Shown here: piece after piece, positions 23,401-35,400 of the stretch | How positions within the stretch are numbered: position 1 is the first letter of the stretch | Layout of the letters: each line of letters begins with the position of its first letter | Assembly: GCA_949128115.1 (NCBI GenBank) | Contig: OX421963.1 | Span: 36,439,979-36,503,978, forward strand | Direction: 5' to 3' | Origin: Anaspis maculata | Taxonomy: Eukaryota > Arthropoda > Insecta > Coleoptera > Scraptiidae | Length of the DNA stretch: 64,000 nt | Position numbers and translations under genes: made by a program | Notes under the pieces: model-generated | Databases searched by the model: none | What the model saw: the letters and a program-made list of their open reading frames with translations, nothing else | What the model was told of the DNA's origin: nothing

Positions 23401-26400
23401 ACAACATAATTTACTGGCCCCTCATCGACATTCAATATCAGTTCCTGCACGGCGTCCGATGAAATGGTGAAATGAAGTGCGCATTACCCGCGCTTCAACA
23501 ACCGGTTAGAGTGCTGGCGCACTCCTGCTCCTGCTGCACCGGAGCCCTGTGGTCCGCGCTCGGTCACCCGCCACCCGCTGGCACCGTACACCGGTGCGCT
23601 CTGTTCTCAAATTACCTATCGGAATTTTTACACCTATACCCTGTTCGCGATCGTTTTGGATGCAATAAAATATTCCGAATTGCTGGGAATGGAGGATATC
23701 GCCGGAGATTGACCGTGGTTCCTGGACCAATCCTCCTGGGCTGCCGTCCGCTCCCGACTTGTCACGTCCGCTGCCGAGTGCTTCTGCGGGCCTGTTAGCG
23801 AAGAGTTTTAGTCCCCTTCGAGGAAGCTGAGTTAGAACCCGTTTATGTTGCGTCGCGACCCTCCTAGAGGCCGAAGCGTCGAAGCCCCAATGATGAGCCC
23901 AGCCCACTTGGAAAATGACGAGTCGATTCCCCCCGGCTGACGTGTCTCAAAGGCCCCCTGGAGAAAGTCGAGTTGGAACCCTTCGGAGTCGTGTTTTGGT
24001 CCCCTTGGGGGCACGCTGAGTCGAGAACCCTCCAGGTTGAGTTTTGACCCTCCGAGAGACTGATGAGTTGCTTCCCCCGTTGAGTAGCAACCCGTCTCTG
24101 GGATGTCGTGTCAGAGCCCTTGGACGTTGAGTCTTGATCCGCCTCCAGGTGTCGAGTCAGAGCCCTCCGACGACGAGTTCCAGCCCTTTTGCCAGGTCGA
24201 TGTGCCAAGGCCCTTCCGGTGTTGAGTTTCGACCCTTCTCCAAGTCGTAGAGTTGGGACCCGTTGACGAAGTGTTTCGAACCCCCTCCAGGATGCTGAGT
24301 CGCGTTCCCTCGACGGTGAGTTCTAGCCCACCTCGAGGATGTCGAGTTAAAACCCCTAAATGAACCAGGCCCGATAGAAATGAGGTCTCTCGTTTCGGTA
24401 TCTCGTGTGGCGGAGTGATGACCTCGACGGGCGGGAGGTTAGTCTTGGTGAGTTGGGATAGTTGCTTACGGTTAGGCTTTGTCGGAAAAATGTATGATGG
24501 AGCTCACGCGTGCGTTCTGAATCTGCCTGCACGTGCTGGTGTCTGCGCTACTGTCCGCCGTCAGGTACAGTCACTTTCAAGCCTCGTCCTTTGTTGGATA
24601 CCTTCATAGAAAGGTATTCGTGCTCTTGGGCCCTCTAGACTGGGCTTTGTGACTGCGGTACTCAGAGCACCGGACCTAGTGGGTTAGATCTGGAAACTCG
24701 CGGGTGGGCTTCCCCTGCGTTTCTGAAGCTCCTAGTTATTCGGAAAATGTAAATTTTGAGAACTACGTGAAAAATCAAGTAATTGAAATAAAATAGAATC
24801 GCGTTGAGATCGGGGTTCGGACCCTGCCGTAGAGTCGTAATTGTTGATCGGATTGATGGACCCCCCCCCCCTCCTTGAAACTAATGATTTTGTTTTAGCG
24901 CCACGACAGTTCCGGATATTCCCATGTAGAGCTTGTTACGGGAATGAAAACGTTCTTATTCGAAACTGATGAATTCAATCCGGTACCCAACGACGCCATC
25001 GTTCAGATAGGGACTTTGTAAAAATGAATTGTTATTAGGGCTCGATCAGGAATAGTGTAGACGGCGATTACTTCGCGTTAGGGCAAAGATTATTTCGACG
25101 CCTCTCCGCACCGGCTTTTCGACGAACACCCTGTATAGTCTATTCTCTGCGTTTTGTTTTTCCTGGCTGCGGCCTTCTCTCACAAATTGCTAAACAACAA
25201 CGAACTAGCGCGTATACGGGGCGAGCTCGAAACGTTCTCCACATTAAATCAGTACCTTGACTTGAGTAATTGTTTCGCGTACACCATCGGTTCGAAAGTT
25301 TTGGAAGGGCGAAATTTGGTTCAACATTTCCGGTTATAGGCACTTTCGATCACGGGAATCTTTCTGAGCGTTGGGGGCAATTCACGGCGAAAACAGGTTT
25401 AAAGCCCCCACAAAGGCCAGCCATATCCAATCCCTTCCAAACGGGCAAAAGAGAACCATAGCCCAAAAAGAGCGTTAGCCTTTGAAAAGAGGCTCCACAA
25501 AAAGGGGGCCACCGCACACACCGGCCCACAAATCTTAGATTGCATTCGTGGTCGAAGTCACTCTTCTCTTTGCAGTGTCTAGAAGCCGGGCCTAACCCTA
25601 ACATAACCTCTAACACTAACATAAATGTTGGATCTGATTTAATCACAAAAGGAACTTTGAACCGCGAAAGCCAGTCAGAATTAAATGTCGGTCAAGGTGT
25701 AGAGTCAGGTGTTCGTCGGAGGGTTGGGGTGTTGGGACGTCTGAAATAATTAGGGGAAAAGTATCTCGTCGGGAATAGGTTAGATCCTTTAGATAATTTA
25801 GCCTGCGATGGTAAGGTAGGACTAGGTATAGGAGCGAGCCATTATTTAAACATTTTGAATTGTACATAGAAGTCAATAGATTGAGGTTATGTTAAAATTT
25901 TATACTGTGTCTTACTGCGTTCAAACTTGTAGTCAGACCTGTCTCAACAATCTCGAGAACTCTATAATCGAACAACAAGAAGAGAGGCACAACGGGATGT
26001 CGTCCTGATACTAGAGGATCATCGGCCAAGCGGTTCCAAAAGCGGGAAAAGTGATTTAATTCAAATAAGTTTAATTAAATGCCAGTATAATGGGTTGCCT
26101 ACCCATTCAGGGGTACAAGACGATAGCTGGGGTCGTTTCAATAAGTAGGCTGTAGGATACAGGTGCTCGTGATGAAATATTTTGAAAAAATAATAGTATA
26201 TTACATACCGAGGTGGAAAGCGTCTCATTACAGCCAAGGGATTCAATATATGTATTACCGAGGCATGCCGAGGTGAGATAGAATCCCTTAGGCTGTAATG
26301 ACGCTTTACTCCGTGGTATGTATAGGACTTTATTCACAATGATCCAGTTTAAATGCAAATAATTGGCTTTTGTTTGAAATTTTTCGCGTCAAACGTTTTT

Positions 26401-29400
26401 ATCAGGTAGGCATAGGCAACCTTTTTAAACAACGCATCCAATTACACTTTGCGACAGCTGTTTAGATCAGATCACCTCTCTCCATACGTCACTTTCGGCC
26501 CGTGGTCCGAAAGTGACATTATTTTCCAACCTGTAAGGAATCATTCACTTTCCAACTTTTCAAGAGTTAGGAATGTATCGATTGCTAACTCATTGTGAAT
26601 AAACACTTTTACGTACCTCCGTCCGGCGTTGACGAGTCTCTACAACTCAAATTGGCCCGGAAACTTAACAGTCTTCAGTACTAGAACGGTAACCAGTTAC
26701 CTTCAAGTTACCGGCAATCTTTTGGTTAAAGTTGACCAAAAATGGAAATTCTGGCTATTGGAATTTCATCGGTTAACGGGTGGTACCATGAATCTCCAGT
26801 AATCTCCAGTAATATCTCCAGTAATATCACCAAATGTTAGCGTACGAACAAGAAAAAGAGAGCCTTTATTTAACAAAGTCATGTTTTGCTCTATGTTTTA
26901 AAAAACAAGAAGTTTTCTTGGATTTTAAGTTTCAGGCCCCTGGAAGTGGTGTTTTCGAGATGTTTACGGATCCAAATATCTCGAAAACTAAGCCTCTAAT
27001 CAAAAATTTGCAGGAAAGACTTTTTCACCAAAATTGAACTTAGAATTCGAAAATTGAATTTTTGAAAATAACTAAAGGAATAAAAAAATAGAGGGGAAAA
27101 GGGGAGAATACCCTCTATTATCTTTGCACCTGGAAATGTTTGATAAAACGGGTTGTTATTATTCGATAGAGACTTATCTCAGTAAACTTTGGTTAAAATT
27201 TGATCAAAATCGGTTGAACGGTTCAAAAGTTACACTATTTTAAAATTTGAACTTTGAGGGGCCATAACTTTCTCAAGGGGCACCTCTTGCAATTCATTCT
27301 TATCGCAAACTTCATATTTTTGAAAGCTGAATCCGACGATATATAGCTAGGTACTTACTTTTGAAACACCCTGTATAAATTTTGTTCGCACGCTTGTAAT
27401 AACACTCCATCTGAGTACATCTGCCTTTTAACGCCAAGTGCCTGTCAAAAACAGCAAACGACAAGATAAGGCGATTTTAGGGACGGTATATTTCCATCTC
27501 CTAAAAAAGTTCAGAATAGGCTATTTGGAATTTTATTAGGAAATGGAAATACTGACCCTTTGTATCCGAATCGAATATTCGACATGTAATAATATATTGC
27601 ACAACAAGCAATAAGAAATGGCCATTCCATGAAAGTTGTATACTAAGCTTCCTTACGACTACGCTCATTTAGTGAAAAACACCTCGAAAAATACACTGCT
27701 TTGTGTTTTAAACCTGTATTGCTCTACTTCTTGCTTGTGCCATTTTAGTGAGAGAATATCAAGGTCGAGTCAGAGAATGTGAGAGTTTAGTGAGAAAGAA
27801 ATGTGAGAGTCAAGTGAGAAATGGGGTGAGAAAGCAAGGTCGTAGGAAATGATGTGTTATGCAACTAGAGTTGTAAGAAGCATACGGAAGCATACTGCGC
27901 ACACAAATAAAAGTTACGCACAAGCTGCTTAGTTTATTTAAATTATGTAATTTTTAGCATTATCAATAATGATTATTTATTGATGCAATATGGAGGGTTT
28001 GGTGGCCTCTATATTCTAACGTAGATTAGTGATTAGTATAAGTATTAGATTAACATGAATTTACGTGCTTTATTTTTTGCACGTGCTTTTTCCACAAATA
28101 ATGTTGATGATTTTTTTCAATTACCCGACCGCATTCGAAATACGAATTGAAGCTAATTTCCGCACGTTGCGAGACTAATTAACGAGAAGCATTGAAAGGA
28201 AATGTCACATCATTTCGTTCAACACGCTTTGGAAAATCATTAAAATCATCTTTATTACACTTCGAACGGATCATTAAAATCCACCATTTAGTACCTACTA
28301 CAAGATTCTCTTCGGCACAATTTTTAAATCCATCGGTAAATCCGTTACAAGTTGGACGTAATCCAGATTTATTAATAATTTACAACATGCATAGAACCAA
28401 CATAATAACTACAGGATGTTATAGAAAATTGGGTTGAAACAGTAAATCCCAAATAAGTGGAGGAAAATGGAAAGAAAAAACATTCACAGAATAGAAAGAT
28501 CCAAGCATGGAATCCGGACCATAGATAAGCCGCTTGCTACGGCTGTATGAGGACACGGACCATTTCTCTTTTTTCTTTTTCATTTTGGTAATCTTCACCG
28601 ACCGGAGTTTCCGATAATGAACTAAAAAATTTGTTTGACGTTAATTTTTGATTTAGACTTTTTAGTCATTCAAGATCCAATTCCAACCTATATTTGTCAC
28701 TGACGAGGGTTAAGAAGCCCAAAGCAAACGTTTACAATGAAATGATCAGTGCAAATTGACATTTCCTCTCGCATTTCCTTTTACCTTTTGCACCTTTTGT
28801 TCGAAACGATGCTGCTGCACAAATGATCTGGTTTCAGCAGGATAAATCCCTAACAGGTCACAGAGGTCCGAGAGGTCGTGGTGCGGACGTGGTCAAAGTT
28901 TTTTGACGGAGAAATGCCTGTACGTAGGCCTGTGTCAGGTTCTCGTTTATGTCAACCTGATGCTGGCAAGAATATTCCCTTTGCACAAGTTACAAAAAGA
29001 ACAGCAGCCAAAATAATTGGCATTTTACTTTAGTACCGAGTTTGGTACATTGAAATGATCCCTACTGGAAGTGGTCTGAATTAACGTCCTTCTATTGCCG
29101 TGAAACATTTTGTCTCATAGCTGTTGACCATAAAGCCGCATCGAGCCACCTAATTTCGTAGAAATTGCGATTCGGGAAGGCGCAGTTATTTTTTAGAGAA
29201 GTGGAAATGGGATGTTGGAGCAACCCTTGAAAATGGATCGCTTGGACGCAAAATGGATCACTTGGACGACACTTTCACATGAGAACCGAGGAAACAGGAA
29301 ATACACAGCAGAGTCTGACGAAGATGTCATTTGAATATACCGTATGTTCGTTAAAATCATAAATTAGGGCAGGATATGGAAGTAAAAATGTATGTCGTGA

Positions 29401-32400
29401 ATTTATCAATAATCACTTGAATTTTATGTCAACATGATGAGCCGTCGTCATGGAATACATTTTGGACATACGTTTCGAAGTTCACAGCCGGCCCTAATTC
29501 ATGATTTTAACAAACATACGGTTATATAACCATGAAACATAAACAAAATTTGATATAGCAACTCTTTGGCAATGCTTCCTAGTTTTCTGATGCGAAATTG
29601 CCAGATATACAGAGTGTCCGAGCTAAAACAATCCTGCGCGATTTTCTCAGAAGATATCAAGAAGGCAACAGAAAAGAAATTCAATTGGGGAGCCTGATCT
29701 TTTAACTTTCTTTTGAGGGAGCGCCGATGCTTGTAAGTAGGTGCTCTAGTTTTCAAGAAAATTCAATTCGAATCGGGCGAGTCACAAGAATTCGAAAATT
29801 CATGACCGACCAAACAAAATACTTCAGATGAAAAAAAATCCTCTTTCTCTGGGCTTTCCATTGATGTGTCGCCGATGTCTGTACCTGGCCCAATAGGCCA
29901 GAAATTCTGCCTCATAGTCCAGCAAACACAATAATCGAAATCCGTGACGTCACCGATCATACATTTGTTGACTTCAACACCAGCCGCTACTAGAACTTTT
30001 TCACTTAACATACCTGGATTCACCATAGCAATGAATACTAGCTGATGTGAAAATCAACAAGTGTGTGATCGGTGAAGTCGTTATGAATTCCGATTATTGT
30101 GTTTGCTGGACTTTGAGGCGAAATTTCTGGCTTATTGGACCAGGTACAAACATCGGCGACACATCATAAGAGAAAGAGGATTTTTTTTCATCTGAAGTAT
30201 TTTGTTTTGTCGGTCATGGATTATCGAATTCTTGTGGCTCGCCAAATTCAAATTGCATTTTCTTGGAAACTAAAGCACCTACAAGCATAGGCGTCCCCTC
30301 AAAAGAAAGATAAAAGATCAGGCTTCCCCCCCAATTGATTTTTTTTGTTGCCTTGATATTTTCTGATGAAATCGCGCTGGATTGTTTTAGCTGGGCCACC
30401 CTGTATGTATGGGTGTGCCACCACAAACCAAAAATTAAATTGTTATCTGCTGATATACGAGTATGAATTCCACAGCATACAAAAAGATGCTGCATTGTGT
30501 TGTTTTGTTTTTTCGTGATTTTTCAATCATAACTAGCAAATGTTCATGGACTGTAGACTGCCTATCCTATCATACACAACTTGACAACAACGGTCAGCGC
30601 ATATTAGACGATGACCCACCTAGTTCGCAAGCGCAACACAGGTTTTCTACGTCATCAGTCTCTCAGTTTAAACTCCACCTGTTGCCGCCCAAATTTTCAA
30701 CTTTTTTTTCTGAGAAAAGGAGGGTCGGAGGAGCGCTTTTGAGACAAATGTTTTTATGTCTGTAGTGATCTCAGTTTTTTACTTTGAACTTCGTTTTGAG
30801 TTTTGAGTCAGAGAGGCTATCCACTGTGATAGGGTGGTAAACACAGGTTGTTTCTTTGGTTGTTTCTCTTGTCTATGACGTAGGTATGCAGTTTAGACCA
30901 CACGATAACACAGAGACATACTTCTGCAAGGCGTACCTGCTCAGCTTTTCTGATTTTTAGAGAGCCACTGCGTTGCCTCAGCTCTTGCTGAAGCCTCACT
31001 AGTGAATAGGTGAATAGGTAAATTTGGAGCGGTGGTAGCCGAGTGGTACAGGTGATGGCAAGCCAAACCATTCGCGCTGCCCTGTGTGGGTTCGAATCCT
31101 ACTTCATCCATGGATATTTTGTGCTGTCCCCGAGGTTGCATGGTAGAGCAGCTTATAGCTGAATGCCGCCTCGTAAAATAAGACAATTAAATAAGAATAA
31201 TGTGCCGCACCAGTGTCTTCCTTCAATCAGTTTTAACCACTAACTCGCCACTGTCACTGACGTGAAAGATCTGTACTGAGCAGGCTCTCTCGTCCCGTAG
31301 GCTTCCCGCTTCGCCTAGTTCCTCATGTTGGCTTCCTTAATGCGAGTTTTCTATGAAAGATGCGCTCAACTATCATGTAACTTTTGATAATAAACTTCTC
31401 TTGAATACAATCCTGTCTTTTCTAGCTTGTACAGTTGGTGGTCAGAAAAAACGCGTATAAGCAGCATTTTATTGTTCCTAATGATTACGAACTGAAGTTC
31501 GTTTTTGGTGTTTTACATAATTACATGGATGAACACACTATTCTTACAATTTTGCATGCAGTATCCTTACTTTCAAACATTCCGATTTAAACCCCAATTT
31601 ATAAAGCACAAAATAGCCTGATTCAAATTTACATAAGAATTTTTCAACACAATTAAGGGAATCCCAATATGCGATGTACGGATTGTACGGGGTAAAGTTA
31701 TGTTTACTGAACACCACTGAGCAAGGGTCAAATCGATATTCCTTATTTATTGAACAGTTAATTACCAAGTGTACGCTTATTGATTGAATCACTCCGTGTA
31801 CTAAACTCGTAATTCAATTAATTGTAGGTTTGATGCCGAGCTATTGGAAGTTATTCATCCCAAATTATCGAATTTTATTATTAGTAGTATTTCAGATTTT
31901 CAGAAATTGAGCGATATCAATTCAACCTTTTGTTTGCTACGAAGTAGGCCTCGTGCAGATTTTGCCTGAAATTTCACCCTGTGTGTCAGTCAAGCAATGC
32001 CATCAATCAAGAATCAACATTTACAATGAAGTCATTTGATCCCCATTTGAGGAGTAATGGGTACATTACAACTAAACTGAAGGATGGTTTGGTAGGAATT
32101 CTTGAACCATATTAACTTGACAGGGCCTCCTATGACCCCCCTCCCCGAAAGTAAGGTGGTCTAGTCACAAAATTGAAATTAAGCTAATTATGCTTCCCCT
32201 CGAATTCACGATCAGATGAGAAGTTCAAGAAGAAACCTGTCTCGGGAATTTTTTTGGAGGAAATTTTTTAGAGGAAAAATCTGAGTTGGAGCGTTTTGAA
32301 ATGAAAAATACCACATACCTACCTGCCGCTGACTGACAAAAACTTTGAAAATTTGGTCATTGTGGAGTCAAACGATTTTTGAATTCATTTAAGTATTAAT

Positions 32401-35400
32401 CATTGATTGTTAACAGTTGATTATGTTTCTTATATCATTTAGAATTTTTGTATTATTTTTTTACATTTTATTCGTGGAATAATAATTAGGCGCCTTAACG
32501 CAGTTTGGTTATTAATGCTGTTATTATTCCTTTCCTTGTGATATTTCATGTGTTTGAAAGTTTATTATGAAATAAATATTTGAAGTGTGTGATAAAAAAA
32601 TATCCTTTCGTAGTTGGAAAAAATACTTAAAACGAACATCTCTTAGTTCTCTCAAAGTATGTTCGATACTCTTGTATCTTGGTCATCTAATGATATCTTC
32701 AGATACTTTGAGTAACTAAGTAACTTTTATAAGTAACTAAGAACTGAGTTACTTTAGCTAAGTTACTTCAAAATATCTTAGATACTTGAAGTAGTTGAAG
32801 TGGCACTAGTTACATCTACCAGACGCAAGGCTTTAAGAGAACAAAAAACAAACTTACTCATCAGCTGCTTCACAAGAACGTTATACAGTTACGATGACGT
32901 CCTAACTTTTTTCCGCATTATTAAGAACAGTAGTCATTCATTGCTTTTGTTTTTGTTTTGGATATTGCGTGTCTGGTCTTGTCATCATTTTGTGTGGAAC
33001 CTCATGATATTTACCGAGAGAAAACGTTGAATTCCAAGAAAGCGCTTTTTTTTTATTTAATTTGTCTGTGCTTTTATTGTGACTTTGGGTAGCGAGAGTG
33101 GGCCGTACAATGAAAATTTAATGGGCAATCTCGAGTGAGTCAGCCACTGGATGGCCGTGTGTTGTGTTGTGATTTTATTTCACCTGCTTGGATGTTTGTT
33201 TGGGGATATTCTTATCCCTGGAAACTTTCCCGTCGGATTTTGGCCGCCTGTTCCGAATGAAGTTTTCGACATTTTTCGGATCAAACATGTTTTACAAACT
33301 CATTAGAGAGATGATTGGGTTCGCCTGCCACCTATCTACTTATAGATCATAATCAGTCAAGTGTTGATTGTTGCTGCAAATCTCTAAAGCAAAAACTGCA
33401 GAAAATTTTGTTGGTGAAGCCGAATTTAGGTTCAAGGCTCAAAAAGATCTGTGGCCAAAACGTTTGTTCCGAAAATACTTACCTATCTGTATAACATCCG
33501 CAAAACTGCGTTTCATTGTTGTAGTAGAATCTAGACCGCTGTCCAGTTTCAAAATTTTATTTACTACTTATTTCTAAATTAACAATTTGAATTACGTACT
33601 ATGCGAAAAAATCCATTCCATTTTGTTTTTCAATAAATAAAATTAAGTAGGTATTTAACCAAATTGGAAGACTCACCTTATAAAACACAAATTCAATGCA
33701 CAGCTCTCACTTTTCACACATCTCGCGTGATCAAGCCCATGAACAGGGCGCTTATTCCATTGCCGGTATTTTCCACTACACCCTATAGGGATATAGGTTA
33801 GACCTCGGGTAGACAACCAACGTTTCTTCCGGAGTGCAGAGTTGATTCGAGTAAATGAAGGGTGGAAAAGTCCCTATTTCCTGTTCAATGGAAGAGCATC
33901 CGTGAAACACGAAGGATTAGATGTTTGCTTTCTGAAATTGCGTAGGTTAAGTTAGGATACGGGAGGATGATGATACGCGTCCAGCCAGCTTGCGGCCTGA
34001 TAATTTTATGACGATGAGTCAAATTAGATTATTAGTCAGATCGATTAACACTTAAGAGTTTAATGAAAAAGTTAAAAAATGATCGGCATCCGAAAATTTT
34101 AGTCCTAAGCTTTTGATATCGGCCGGTCAGATGACGCCACACTACAAGCAGCTTTCGATTTCAGCTTTACAGCGGAACATTTTCTTATTATACATTGTGA
34201 AAACTGGAAGGGCTTTGTTCTCGTGTCAGTTTGCCCTTTACCTCTGAAAAACTCTTCTTGATAGAGCCGCAGTTCTTACCTCACTGTGTGTTGCAGCTAG
34301 TGAATACCATGTCAATGTCAGAAATGTCACCGGTTGCGCCTCTTTGTATTGTTCACTCGACGCTAAAAGTGAACTGCTCGAATGAAAATCTCAAAGTTGT
34401 TGTCTCAAAGCGCCCAAATAGCGGCTTTGTTTTTGCGAAAATTAATGATGATTGTCCCCCAGGACCGCACAAGATAAATAATGTTTTCGTTTGTTTCAGA
34501 TTCCTAGATAACATAGCAGTATTAATGACGAGTCCCAGATCGGAGGACTTGAGCGAATTCCTAACAACCGTCTACACTACCAAACTTGCTGACCCGGGAA
34601 AACTGTTTACCGTACATTTCAATAGGGGAGAAAGCGTACGTGTCAATATGCACTTACTGTTAATAATTATTGATAATTAATTCTTGTTGAACCGACTAAC
34701 TAAACGAATGTCTCTGAAGTTTTTACATTATTGCTTTACTTACTTATCCCTTTCTCTCTAGAGATTAGTACATCATGTTCTGCTTTTCCAGGCTTTCTCC
34801 GTGGAAGTGCCTAGGCCGTTCCAACTGCCCAGCATACCGGAAAACGTAAGTGTTAGCGCACCGGTTCGATAATAAATTATTCCGAAGAGCAGTTTCTCGG
34901 GTTTGCTTAAAAGGACTTGGGTGCTCAAGGAGTGAAAGATTAGGTCTTAAAGTTTGAAATTGCGCTATGTAGAATTGCAGAGCGAGAATCGGCGGAAGGC
35001 ATATCATGATTTTTTAATAATACATATTGTGAGAACTGGATGGATATAATTAAACTTGCACGACGGTGCCCGACCAAAGAATAACATAGCACGCTGTGAA
35101 ATTGTAATGCTACCTTTGCTTTTCTCGCTTTCTACCGTTCATGCGATCGACAGAATTGGAGCGACTGAATAAGTGAACATTTTGTCACCAAAGTCAACTC
35201 CTAAGAGCAAACACCAGAGGGTAGGCAACGCCGCGTTACAATTTCACAGTTTTTTGCTGTTATACGGAAAATACAGTTACGAACTCAATTTTCAACCGCA
35301 CAACGACATTGATATTAAAATTCTTCAGAAAAATTGAAAGAAATAATGTTTTAATGGGTGAAAAAAAAAAAATACATCAAGTTCTGCTAAAATATGAAGA

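Noticed and set aside
23506..24208. Overlapping minus-strand frames (133 and 114 codons) in the GC-rich island
   Set aside because: Long frames are expected in GC-rich DNA. They cross a 47-bp repeat that is not a multiple of three and show no domain.
25585..25625. Telomere-like CCTAACCCTAAC
   Set aside because: Only one or two imperfect units, in ordinary intronic context.
31027..31110. Functional tRNA-Ser
   Set aside because: Pol III boxes are intact but the acceptor stem does not pair and a SINE-like body and tail follow.
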